Shown here: positions 12,600 to 24,339 of the stretch, piece by piece | Layout of the letters: the number at the start of each line of letters is the position of its first letter | Position numbering within the stretch: the first letter of the stretch is position 1 | From: Thuidium tamariscinum | Taxonomy: Eukaryota > Streptophyta > Bryopsida > Hypnales > Thuidiaceae | Assembly: GCA_947034885.2 (NCBI GenBank) | Contig: OX344752.2 | Location: 28,152,386 to 28,216,385, forward strand | DNA: 64,000 bases | Reading direction: 5' to 3' | Position numbers and translations under genes: made by a program | The notes under the pieces: generated by a model | The model's database searches: none | What the model saw: only the letters and a program-made list of their open reading frames with translations | Told to the model about the DNA's origin: nothing

Positions 12600-13090
12600 T
12601 TAGGTAGTTCATTGTAACCATTCTAAATTCAAAGAATAGAAATAAATCCAAACCTCTTTGTCAATTCTGTCACCCTATTTATTGTTGATTGGAAATGGGT
12701 GGTCCTACCTTAATAGTAGTATCTAGTTCCAATCCAAGCCACATACATTATGGAAAGTACAATAGTAAATGTGACAACTATGGAGCCATTGCTATTTGTT
12801 TGAACTTTGTAAGCAATCTATTCAATGTTCTTTGTTTGTATACTACATTATGAATCATCAACACAACCTTATTAATGCAATGATTACATACTTTATTCAT
12901 GCAACAAGTCAATCCTCCCCAATTGTAATACCCTCTCTCATAAAATGTGTCAAATTAGTCTCCCTCTTCTTCCTTATTAAAAGTTCTATTGTATTGTATA
13001 TGATATTCTATGGATTCAATATCTCCTTCTAAAAACAAAGTCTAGATGTTGGTCATGGATCAAGTCTAATCAACTTTTGCCTTTCAAAAT
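12600..13090 (+). repeat. Copia-LTR-like repeat copy
   Basis: The most complete copy of the family: CCAAATTC-type start, GCCATTGCTATTTG, TTATTCATGCAACAAGTCAA, then the TATGATATTCTATGGATTCA junction followed by CTTCTAAAAACAAAGTC. In Copia elements an LTR end is followed by a TGGTATC-type primer site and a gag start; this layout resembles that but is degenerate. Confidence 0.45.
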
Positions 13091-13250
13091 TCACCGTAAT
13101 TTCATTTCAAGAGGATAAATCACCAAATTTTTTTGTAATCCCCATCATTTTTGTCAATGCACCATTGAAAATGTTTATTTTGCCTTACACTACCCTAAAT
13201 CATGTTCAAATAGGCTTATTTTATCAATTATAGGTCCCTTTTTTGTACTT
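13025..13250 (-). repeat. Diverged fragment of the 400-bp MITE family
   Basis: Follows the reverse-strand MITE interior (GATGTTGGTCATGGATCAAG, AATCCCCATCATTTTTGTCA, ACTACCCTAAATCATG). Both ends have decayed and it abuts the LTR-like repeat. Confidence 0.4.
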
Positions 13251-13765
13251 CTATGGTTTTTTCACTAGAAACTATGGATTTGTTTTTAGATAGCTAGGGA
13301 GTAGCTTTTAATTGTCATTTATTAAGAATTCAAGTACAATCTTTGGAAATACATGAGAAAATCACATGAAATTCAAAGTTGGATATAAATTTTTTGATAC
13401 AAAGTCCCATATTTTTAGACCGTGGCAAATCATGCCTAAAAAAAATCACTTAATTTTCTTCTATACATGTGTGTAGTGAACATTTTAGTTTTATTTAAAG
13501 AAAATTATTAAGACATGCAAGAGTATTATTAAAGCAACTCATCTTAAGGTCATCTATAGTATTTTTTGCCAAGTTATGACAAATCTATAGTTGCTAGAAC
13601 GTTGGGCACCAACACATGAATATATTACAATATAAAGTCTAAAAAGTAGGTGATGTAGGAAGGAAATCATGTTATACAAAAATGTCTAATAACTTACAAT
13701 ATTGATATCTTTTTGTTTTCAAAAAATAAAAATATTCTATATTCTAAATCCTACATTCAATATGC

Positions 13766-13769
<4 letters not shown>

Positions 13770-13837
<68 letters not shown>
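13770..13837. repeat. TA dinucleotide microsatellite
   Basis: An uninterrupted run of about 34 TA units, with no other feature inside. Confidence 0.95.
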
Positions 13838-13845
<8 letters not shown>

Positions 13846-14400
13846 CTATATGTTTAGATGTGTCTATGTGCATGTGTGTCTATGTCTATATATGTCTATA
13901 TCTCTATATGTCTATGAGTGTCTATGTCTCTATATGTCTATGTGTATCTATGTCTTTATATGTCTATGTGTGTCTATGTCTCTATATGTGTCAATGTCTC
14001 TATATATCTATATGTGTCTATGTGTCTATATGTCTATGTGCCTATATGTCTATGTTTGTATGTCTCTATGTCTTTATGTATGTACGTGTCTATGTCTCTA
14101 TGTGTCAATGTATCAATGTCTCTATATCTATATGCATGTATGTGCCAATGTATCAATGTCTCTATATCTATATGTATGTATGTGTCTATGTCTTTGTGTG
14201 TCAATGTGTCAATGTATCAATATCTCTATATCTATATGTATGTATGTCTCTATGTCTTTGTGTGTCAATGTGTCAATGTCTCTAAATCTATATGTATGTA
14301 TTTTTCTATCTCTCTATGCCTCTATATCTCTATATCTATATGTACACATGTCTACATGTATGTATGTATATATGTGTACGTATATGAAAGTTTTTATGTC
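13838..14400 (+). repeat. Degenerate TATGTCTATGTC minisatellite
   Basis: About 560 bp built from TCTATGTC, TCTATATC and TGTATG words, with a longer sub-unit (GTATCAATGTCTCTATATC) repeated three times near 14110-14230. All three forward frames stay open through most of it, which is a composition effect. It lies directly beside the TA microsatellite and probably grew from it. Confidence 0.85.
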
Positions 14401-14944
14401 TTTCATGGATAAATAATTTTGAGTATAAAAAATTTTGCTATTATATATGAACTAGAGTTATGGGCCTAAAGTTCAAATTGCAATAAAGTATGTCCATTTT
14501 AAATTTTAAATTGGAGTATGAACTAGACTTAATACATTTCATTAGTTTAAATAGGTTCAAATTCAAGAAGAAAGAGGAAGAAGGAACTAGGGATTCTTGG
14601 ATACACAATAATAGAACTTCAAATCCAATCACTCTATGTACTTATAAGCTTCTCTTATGTAAGGCAAAGGCACCTTAAGCCAATCACCTAAAGTATTTTT
14701 GACATGATGTGCTAAAGAATGGAGTGAAGCAAATATCATAGGGAGTTGAGAAGATAGAAATAAGGGAGATAGTTGAAGAGCTGGTAATTTCTTAGCAAAT
14801 ATAGAATTTTGATTGAATTTACAAAGGCAAAAGTTGATCACAATCTATGTCTGATGTTAGAGTCTTCCTATTAGTGTCTACAGACAAAGAGCTTCCTTTT
14901 CATTGAGGCAGAGAATATGAAAGAGATGTTGTAGTTTCCTATTA

Positions 14945-15310
14945 GGTAGCTAATTATAACCATTCCAAATTCAAAGAATGAAAATAAGCCTGAATCTCTT
15001 CCTTAATTCTGCCACCCTACTTATTGTTGATAAGACTTTGATTGGGAATAGGTGGTCATATCCTAATATTAGTAATCACACTTTAGGGTATGGAGTCTTT
15101 GAAAACTGCACTTCAGGGCTTTAGGGATTAATATTAGTAGCTAGTCCCAATTCAAACTATGGAAATGAGTCCCAACGTCTCCCTCAATTCTACCACCCCA
15201 CTTATTGTTGATAGGACTTTGATTGGGAATAGGTGGTCCTATCTTAATATTAGTAGCTAGTTTCAATCCAAGCCACTTACATAATGGATAGTATTGTAGT
15301 AAGCCCAAGG
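14945..15310 (+). repeat. Copia-LTR-like repeat copies, with empty TTAA site
   Basis: Two adjacent partial copies (14945-15065 and about 15125-15310). The second carries ATCTTAATATTAGTAGCTAG, the site that at 965 received the TTAA element. The short spacer between them (15068-15122) includes GGCTTTAGGGATTAA and may be a remnant of another such insertion. Confidence 0.5.
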
Positions 15311-17150
15311 AGATCACACTTAGTTTCTTGGAAAAGTATGTGAGTTAAAAGATTGTGTCCATTTAATTCAAAGAGGAAAAAATTTATATAATATGTAGTA
15401 CTACTATTGGGTTTATGAAATGCTATGCACTCTATTATATAAGAATTAGGCTATGAAAAAACATCATGTAGTAGGAATTTATATTAATAATTTAGCCTTG
15501 ACAAATAGAAGTTGTACAAATTTTTCATTGTACAATGAGTATAGATGTGGATGTATAATTTCATATAGATGACAAACATGGACACAATCAAGCTTATGGA
15601 ATCTCCAATGAAGAGTGGTTCACTAAAATTTGCCATGGTACCAAAGGTGTACATAACTAAAAATTGAGTATAAGTGTAAGACATTGACTATAAATGATAG
15701 AAATTCCGTCTTTCAACATGAATAGGAAGTTTATCTTAGTGGATTCAACAAAGTAAAAATTGTACAACATGAAGGCAAAAATTATTGTCCATTTAACTTC
15801 AATCTTTGAAACCATATATTTTATACACAATCATATTGAATAGAATGATTAGGGGATAGTTTCAATGGAAGTATTATGTAGGTATTTAGTGTTAAACTTC
15901 TTCTTTTTTAAAGCATAGTGGGTGTTTTGGAAGAAGAACAGTCCAAATAGAAAATTTTAGATGCATTGTCCAATTTTTAAGGAAAAAATTCCAATCATAC
16001 AAAAAATGTATTGAACAAGTAAGGCAATGTCTAAAAAAACATTAAGGTCATTTGACCTTGTGGATTGAAAGATTACAATGTTTGAGGTGAGAACTTTTTT
16101 TGATTCCTACAAAACAAGGGCAATGAGCTTCAAGCCTTTTCAGAGTAAAATTTTGTGACCAATTATGAGTATATGATGTTAGGTTCATTGATAAAAAAAT
16201 TTCAAAAGTATATGAAATTTAGCTTATTCTAAATCAACTTACAATGAAAGGAGGTTAAATGCATTGACATTACACTAGTCACTTTTTGATGTTTTCTTGT
16301 GCAATGAAGAAATTTTTCATTTGAAATTCAAATTTAATAAAATTAGAAAAAAAACATTTGGAATATGTGTGAAAAATTTCAAGAACTTTGACTTTATAGG
16401 TTGTAAAATAATAGAACTTGAAGTTAGAGGAAAATGTTTTTCTTGAAGTTGCCTCAATAGAGTTAATAAAGTTTGACTTCTCTTAAAATGTGAATCAAGA
16501 ACTAAATTTTTTTAGGACACTTGAATGACATATTTTATTAGTTTCATATATTCCAAATTTCAAAAGTCAATGAGTGTTTTTGCAAAAGATGTGCCAAAGA
16601 TGCCTAAATTGCCCAACCTACCAAGAAAATATAGGAAAGCATAACTTTGATCTAGATCCCTAGTTGGGAAAAATTGTATTTTCATTTAAAGACATAGATG
16701 TTCACATCTTATATCAAATTTAAGAAACATCCAATCAAAAATCACTTCATAGGAACCTACTTAGATTTTCAATTGTCTGTTCAATGAACAACTAGCCTTT
16801 AAAAGTTAAAAACTATCACTTTATTAATGGCACTTGAATTGAATTGAATTGATTGTTGTTGGTTTCATGGTATATATCTTATACATACATGTAGTAGAAG
16901 GAAAAAAAATTTGTAAAGAAAGGTGGAAGTAGGAAAAAATTTGATATATAAATTTTAAATGTAAAATAGACCCACTCTAAAAGCCACAAGAATGAATTTA
17001 CAAAAATTGTAGGATATTGTAAACATGCCCTTCATAGCTTTTTATGTAAAAATACAGTCATTTTAAATACAAGAATTAAGGTAGATAGACCCACATCAAA
17101 TACCCTCTTAACTCATGTGTGTACCTTAAATTATAAGGAGTAATCTCCCC
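15310..17150. other. AT-rich intergenic DNA, no gene seen
   Basis: No open frame with a recognisable protein, no clear inverted ends. It holds AT-rich unique-looking sequence, perhaps very old repeat DNA. Confidence 0.5.
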
Positions 17151-17460
17151 AAGGTAGTAGGTATGACAGCTATGGAGCTATTACTCTTTATTTGTATTTT
17201 GTGTGCAATCTATCAAATGTTCTTTGTTTGTATAGTACAATATGAAACATCACTACGACCTTATTAATGCAATGCTTACATACTTTATTCATGCAACAAC
17301 CCTCTCTAATTGTAATGACCTCTCTCATGTAATGTGTCAAATTAGTCTCCGTCTTCTTGCTTATTAGAAGTTCTATTGTATTGTACATGGTATTCCATAG
17401 ATTCAATATCTCCTTCTAAAAACAAAGTCAATAATACCTCAATGAGTGAAATTTCCAACA
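17150..17460 (+). repeat. Copia-LTR-like repeat copy
   Basis: Matches 12780-13050 in order. It ends with TACATGGTATTCCATAG, the best primer-site-like junction in the family, followed by TCTCCTTCTAAAAACAAAGT. Confidence 0.5.
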
Positions 17461-17979
17461 CCACCCACTCCAAATACTTTCAAACATCCACCTCTAGAAT
17501 CAAAAGTTGAATGAAAATTTGTCATTCTTGTTCTAAGGTAGGAGGTTCTAAAATGGACCACTTAACAAACGATTTGCATTTTGGGGACACTAAAATTCAT
17601 TAAGTATTTTTTAATAATTTTTCATCAAAAGTCAAATGGATTTGATATCTAATCCAAGTTGTTTTATATTTTTTGGACCTTCAAGGAATTAGTTACAAAT
17701 TTTTGAAGTTGCAAAAAAGTTCATTTCAATGGGCTCTAAAATGGACCATCTCATCAATTGTAGACTGCTTGTACATTAGAGAGTGCAAAATGTACCTTTA
17801 GAGCCTATTCCATTCTAGAGCCTATTCTATTTTAAGTCCTCCTACCTTACTGGAGTCATTCATTGGATACTGATTTGGCACTTGCAGGAGTAACATTCCG
17901 TTTCCATTTGGCCCAAAACCTTCATTGCAATGTTCATTAGAGGAAAATGAACCCAACTGTGAGTTGCTTAAAATTTTTT

Positions 17980-20330
17980 ATTTTTGCTAATTGCATTGTA
18001 TAATGAAAATAGAGGCAATTTTTTAGGTCAAGTTTATATTTAAAAGGAACTATAAGTTATTATTCATCTTGGATTCTAAAAGACGTAATGTTTAAAGATA
18101 TGAAGCAAGGCAAATTGACTTGGCATTTTTTCCTATGACCAATTGTCTTTCAACCTAATGATATACTGAGTCAACTTGCTATTTTTTTTATACGGCACAC
18201 TTGGTTTTCATAGCAAGTCTATTTATCATGTTCCATATACCACTGAATTTCTTCAATTCAATATATACCTACTTTAGCAAATTATCTTTGTAATATTGCT
18301 TGCTCTGTACTTGTGATTGGGCCAGTTGTTAAAGCAATTTGGCTTTATTTGCAAGAGGTTCTTCTTTGTGTGTATTCTTGATTTAGTGATTGGATTTGTT
18401 TGTGTCTGTAATTTGAACAATTTGTCTTGTTGTGTACTTGTGATTGGGCCAACTATCAGAACAAATTGTCTTTGAATTCAATTGTGGAATTTTATTATGT
18501 GTTATCTTAATCCGGTGATTGGAAATAATTCATTTCTTGAATGTTGAGTAATTTTCTATGTACATTATGAGTGTTGTGAGATTGTGATTTTATATGTGGA
18601 TGAGTTATGGAATTGTTGGATGAAATTGCCTTTGTGTTTAGTCTAATTGTATGAATTGTTTTTAGTTCTGAAGTGTTGAAAACTATTGAGAACAAATAAT
18701 GTAGCTAATTGACTATGTGTGGTATGTATGTGAAATCAACCATTGAGCTTTAGCAAATTGACATGGCAATTCTTCATGTTATTGGGTGTATCTGATGTGT
18801 GTGAGTCAAGTTGTTTGTATGTGATGGAATTGTTTGTGCTTCTAGTCAAATTGCATTGAAATTCAATTGTAAATCAAATTGTCTAATTCATTATAAATTG
18901 AGATAGATCTTTTAACAATTTGCCTGAGTGATTCAATAGACTTAGACCAAATGTCTAGCGTGAGTTGGTGTGGTTGATGAGAATTTGTGACAAATTGTCT
19001 TAAGTCAAATCAAAGCCAAATTAAAGAAATGAAGACATTTTGGCAAATTGTCAAAATACAAGCTTGGTCTTGGATGGTGTAAAGAATTCATCAATTGGCC
19101 AATATTGCAAATTGACAACATGCACTAAATCATGGAGTATCATATATTTGTCACTAAATTATGCATCAATGTCTAATTGTTTTTAATATAATAAACTATT
19201 TATATATTTCTAAAAGTAAATGAATGAATAATTATATTAGGAATTTTGATAAATTACTATTATATATTGAATCTTTATAGTAAAACTATTCCTGGAATTG
19301 TTGTGAGTTTTGATTATAGAAAGAATCCTATAATTAAAATAAAATAAAATAGTGTAGATACTTTGTACGATTATAATTGTGAAAAATGACAATTTTATAG
19401 AAAATGCAATTTGACCATATGAAGATTGAATTAAATTAGAGTCTAATTTTTGAAATTGATAAATTATCAAATTAAATTAATTATCAAAGGAATTAATTAA
19501 ATAGTAATTATCCAAAAAGATTAAATTCTTGATAGATTCAATTGGATAGAAACCATGGTTATAGGTCTATAGGAAGTTACTATGACAAATTACCTTGGTC
19601 TTAATGATGAAGTAATATAACAATTTTTGTGGTGGTTTGGTAAAGTTACTAATAAATTATTTTCAATTAATATGGTGAGAGATAAATTGTCATTGATATT
19701 ATAAGTTATTTTAAGATTGAATCAAATTGACCAATTGATATGGATTTGTGCAATAGCATGGAAATAGAGACAAATGCATATACATTAATGCCTTGCATTA
19801 ATTAGGGATAAATTGCCTTAGGATTAGGACTAATTTGATACTCATCTAAATTTGTGATTAGGCTAGCTAAGTAGTGACTAAAGACAAATTTCTTGGTAAA
19901 AGAATTTCATGGTAATTAAGGAATTGGCCGAAGAATATTATATTTATATATACTATATAACTTGTTGCAATGATTAAGTCAAATAGTGTATGTAGGTTAC
20001 AAATTGCCACATACACTTGACAAATTGCTCTATCCTCTTTAGAACACTAGTTCAGGATTGGGACAACACTCATGCATCCATAATATTGTTAAATATTAAT
20101 GGACTGATTACAAAATTATTTCCTAGGAATAAGAGTGAAACCCTAAATTGCCCATCCAATTGTCTTGGTATGTGTAAATTAGTAATAAATTTCAATCCAC
20201 TCTAACTTATATGTGACTTTGATTATAATACGTTAGACTATTTAACCATTCCCCTAGATTTGAACCCCTATACTATAGTCCTCAGTTTTGTGGGATTTAG
20301 GCAAAATCTAGACTACACCAATAGAAGGCC
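17980..20330. repeat. Region dense in CAAATTG / CAATTTG words
   Basis: No gene is visible. Through more than 2 kb the words CAAATTG, CAATTTG and ACAAATTGTCTT occur again and again in both orientations at irregular spacing. This resembles the internal motif clusters of some DNA transposons, but no matching ends were located. Confidence 0.4.
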
Positions 20331-20879
20331 CCTTTAGAAGTCACGAAAGGGACTCTTGATTACGTTTAAATGAGTACTTACATATTAGGACAATGTTCTT
20401 TTCTCCTATTTCCACCCAAGTTGATGAGCATGGGCAATCATGATGATAGGACAAGGAAGGTAGTTCCCATTGGCAAGTAGAAATTAGCGTATTTGAATAT
20501 GTGTGCTTTTTAAAATTCCCACAAGTGGCAACTTTGGGTACACTTGTACTTTCTCTATTGACCAAAATATTATTCTTATAGCATATAGAGTGATTTATTT
20601 ACATAATTGTTATATCAATTGGCGATGTTTACAATCAATTTCCATTAACTTGAAGTCAATTGGGTGTAAAAGAAACTTATTTCTTAATGAGACACTACTA
20701 TCCCCCCAAAAGATGCATCCCACCCTAGTTTGCAGTAGTTGCCCCCCCCCCCCTCCTCTTCCTCCCAAAAAATTTACAAATTATTGATTGTTTTAAAAGA
20801 AAATGTTGACCTTCAAAATTGTTGTTAATTTCTCAAAAAATCACAAGCTGTTGATCTTGTGGGATTTAATTTGAGCCGT

Positions 20880-21130
20880 CCAAATATGAATATGATATTT
20901 GAATATAGATACGGATACAAAAATGAATATTGAGTATGGATATAATATTTTATACAAATATTATAGTGAATATTGAATACAGATACAGTATTGGATATGG
21001 ACATTGAAGAAGGATATGGATATTACATACAAGATTGGAAATTTCATATAGATTGCCAATTACATTGGCTTTTGAAAATTATAAGAAGGGGGGAAGGGGG
21101 GGGGGATTTAAAATTTTAAAATTTTAAATT
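20880..21130. repeat. GAATATGGATAC low-complexity DNA and a G run
   Basis: From 20885 to 21030 degenerate GATATGGATAC words; at about 21088-21110 a G-rich run (GGGGGGAAGGGGGGGGGG), then A/T blocks. A C run is at about 20739-20752. No gene. Confidence 0.6.
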
Positions 21131-21569
21131 TAAGATTTTTGGAAAATTGTTTGAATTAATAATTTATTTTTTAAAAATTTTAATTCATTTGGATGGGTAG
21201 TGAGGCCTCATGGTACCTTTGCCTCACTACCTACTGAGAAGACAGGTTACAAATTGTGTCAGAGGAAGTAGACCTGTAGTGGCTAAGTAGCCTCCCTAGC
21301 TTGACCTCACAATAAAATAAGGTCATTAGTCGTTCACATCATATTCACACCTGCTATTTGAGTTGTCAATTTCATCATACTTATATTATATAGGCTATTA
21401 AAATAAACATCTTCACCACAAGCTAAAAGCTTATTACCCTAAGAAATTCACATCAGATGGCGACCTAGATATGTCAAAAATTCTGAACTACATTAGCACC
21501 CTACAACTTAGTTAAATAGCTTGCATTTGTCAAATTGGGGAGGCCTTCAATAGGGTTCCTTTTTTCTTT

Positions 21570-21860
21570 AATGATTATTGCAATAACTACATACTTTATT
21601 CATGCAACAAGTCAACCCTCCCCACCCTCCCCAATTGTAATAACCTCTCTCATGTAATGTAATGTGTTAGATCGGTCTGTGTCCTCTTGCTTATTAGAAG
21701 TTCAATTGTATTATATATGGTATTCCGTGGATTCAATGTCTCCATCTAAAAACAAAGTCAATAATATCTCAATGATGGAAATTTCCAACACCACCGACTC
21801 CAAACACCCACCCCAAAAACAAAAGTTGAAAGAAAATTTGTGGCGTTCCGTTTCCATTTG
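21570..21860 (+). repeat. Copia-LTR-like repeat copy with gag-like start
   Basis: After a GGTATTCCGTGG junction it reads ATGTCTCCATCTAAAAAC, giving MSPSKNKVNNIS, which resembles the start of a Copia gag. The frame ends within about 50 residues. The tail GTTCCGTTTCCATTTGG is shared with 17890-17915 and 2165-2185. Confidence 0.45.
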
Positions 21861-22133
21861 GGTGAAAAACTTCAGTTTGCAAACTTAAATCACATCGCGG
21901 CTCTGGAAGTGCCGTGTCTTGAACCGACCTGCAGGTGTGAAATTCGTACCTCCATTACTCAGAGCAGCGCAGCCAGTCAGTTTCAAATAACATAACTTAG
22001 AGGGGTGGATGAACATAGACTTCGATCAGAGCCCAGCACTGCTATACGTACAAGGTAATTAATTAACGTACAATTATACAGTAGAAACCACCGTATCTGA
22101 TAATGCCTTGATAATGAGTTCCTTCAAGGAGGT

Positions 22134-22140
22134 TATATAA
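22134..22140 (+). promoter_or_regulatory. TATA-like box upstream of the B3 gene
   Basis: A TATATAA heptamer lies about 92 bp before the chosen ATG of the B3 gene, leaving room for a short 5' UTR. Position and sequence suit a core promoter, but TATA strings are common in this AT-rich DNA, so this is a reasonable guess only. Confidence 0.4.
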
Positions 22141-22231
22141 GCTTATTTTCACTGGAAGGATCATCAAACTCGAACTTGAAATTCGCCAGCTGCTACTTGC
22201 TCACCACCTTCGATCCTCAGCCCAGTGAGAT

Positions 22232-24124
22232 ATGGCGGAGCCGGAGGGAAGCTGCGCAATCAGGCAGAATCGAATCCGAGAAGCCGCTCCTCAATGCTCA
22301 TCTCCCTCTTTCGTGAAGACCATTCGCAGCTTCAATGAGCGCAGTGGCACACTGGTAATCAAGCGCAACTCATCACACATCGCATGCGCGCAGTGAGTGG
22401 CTGAGATCAGAGGAATTAGACAAAATTGAGTAGCAAAAAAGTTAGAGTTGAATTAGGCACCTTCATATTACAGACTGAGTTCATTCCCAAGTGTTGCATT
22501 TGAATGTTTAGTATTGAAGGAGTGGTTTTAGCACCGTAAGTTGTAAGGCGGTTATGAAAATCACTATATATTGGGAGCACTAGCTGATCACATGGCGATT
22601 AGCCTCTGGATCGTAGCTGATTAGCGGCACAGTGAAAGTAAGCGTCAGAGCTTTAATTTTGTGTAACATACCTGCTTCAATTCTCGGCTCAATTGGTGAT
22701 GTTTGAAGCTCGTCGTCGAATGACAATGTGCAGGAGATTCCAGCAACGTTCGTCAAGGAGCATGGATGCCATTTCAAAGAGCGTGTCAAGCTGCAAGGAC
22801 CCAGTGGCCAGACGTCGTTTGTGTACCTGCAAGTCACGACCCATGGTCAAGACCGGGTGCTCTTCCGTGGAGCCGAGTGGAAAGCCTTCGTGAAGGAAAA
22901 TGGGTTCAAGGTGAGCAGTGCATTTTACGGAGTATTTTATTTCTAGCTACAAAATGAGATCATGCATGTCTGTCTTGAAACTGTAGCTAGGTTCAAATTT
23001 AACACCCAAGAATTCACAAGTGAAAATCTCAAGTAGAAATGTATCTAAATTGGGTCCAATTTGGAACCATTGCATCAGGTGGGCCATCGGTTGGTTTTCT
23101 CCCTCGTCTCCATGTCTACTTTCACTGTGGGTCTCTTGGAAAACACTGCATCACCTGCACCTACCAACAAGCGCAGTGCCTCTGGGGAACAGCGATTCAA
23201 CATCCCACACTCTCGTACCAAGACCGAAATGAGGAGCAGTAGTAGACCATCTGGGAGTGTGAAGAACGAAGTCGTTTACACAATTGGTGCTTCGAAATAC
23301 AAACCAGACGTGGAGGCTCTTTTGAAGAATTTCCAGTGCCCTCATTTTGTCTCGGTGATGAACCGCTCAAATCTAAACGACGAAAGATCCAGCGCTCTTG
23401 TAAGTCCACTGACACCAAGCCTGCACCTGTTGTGGACTTAGATTCAATACACAAAAAGTCGAAAAGATTGTCGAAAGAAACTCCCTTTCTGGCAGTGTAA
23501 GAAAATTTGCAAGACGAGCTATTTAAGCAGATTGTTTCTTACTACATCTGTGGTCAGAACAACGCACTTATCATGAACCGCTGAAGGACCAAGGATTCAT
23601 GGTTCTTAAATTGGTTCAATTTGATTAATCAGATTGTGGGTCAACGTAATTCAGATGAGGTGAAGTTTTATATCAATAAAATCAGTGAAAAACATTGAAT
23701 ATGTAAGGGAAAACGAGAACTAGGCCATTCGACTAAAGACAGTTCCCATATGAGCAACTCAAAACTTGTAAAAAATTGATCTATGAGGCCATTGTGGCTG
23801 AGTCCATTGTCATGACTTGTGCCTACTTCTGGGTTGTAGTATGTGCCAGTGAAGTTCTTGGAGAAATATGGCGAATACCTCACGGACATTCAATATTTGC
23901 AAGGGCCCTCGGGAAGTTCAGTGGCGGTCCGATTCTCACCAGGGACCAAGGTGTCGCGTTTCACAACTGGATGGAAAGATTTCCACAAAGAAAATGGAAT
24001 TCGAGTCGGCGATGTGCTGCTCTTCTCTCTGAAAGCCCCTGAGCGCTGGCTTGTCCAAGTGGTTGGAAATGGACGCGCGGAGGAGGACCCGGGAATTGGA
24101 GAATTGTGCAACCGGAGTGACTGA
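22232..24124 (+). CDS. Two-B3-domain (REM-like) DNA-binding protein, 4 exons
   Basis: Predicted plant transcription factor of the B3 superfamily, closest in style to REM proteins; it should act in the nucleus by binding DNA. Predicted exons are 22232-22354, 22734-22910, 23079-23399 and 23840-24124, all phase 0, giving 301 residues. B3 domain 1 spans about residues 27-120: it opens with FVKTIRSF, has a VKEHG...LQGPSG core, and ends with WKAFVKENGFK then VGHRLVFSL. B3 domain 2 spans about 189-285: it opens with HFVSVMNRS, repeats LQGPSG, and ends with WKDFHKENGIRVGDVLLFSL. A basic, Ser-rich linker (about 121-188) joins them. The ATG at 22232 is chosen because it opens the frame that splices directly into domain 1, with a TATA-like site about 90 bp upstream. 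The target sequence and biological role cannot be told from this window. Exon joins are by eye, but the resulting domain order is hard to explain otherwise. Confidence 0.85.
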
Positions 24125-24273
24125 CCTTGACGTTGACCCACAATTTAAGAACCACGTTCTTAGCAAGGCATGCTTCAGTAAGGTTTACTTGGAAAAAAAA
24201 AGAGGCTGTATCAAATCCACTTTTTTTCAAATTTCTTGGACTCTTGTGGAATTAAGGTAAACTACCCCATTGA

Positions 24274-24339
24274 GGGCGAAATTTTAATGGTGATGTACAT
24301 TCAAGTTCTCTAATGTACATCACCATTCCAATTTTGCCC
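24274..24339 (+). other. Stem-loop in the B3 gene 3' region
   Basis: Two 28-bp arms (24274-24301 and 24312-24339) are inverted copies with about 25 of 28 positions matching, around a 10-nt loop. The inner arm half (AATGGTGATGTACATT) is perfect. The hairpin lies 150 bp past the B3 stop codon and would be in its 3' UTR. It could be a small foldback transposon remnant, a small-RNA hairpin or an mRNA-stability structure; the sequence does not decide. Confidence 0.55.

Noticed and set aside
13713..14416. Three overlapping plus-strand frames of 164-192 residues
   Set aside because: All arise from a TA microsatellite and a T/G/C-rich minisatellite lacking stops in every forward frame. The products are Tyr/Cys/Val/Met-rich strings without domain character.
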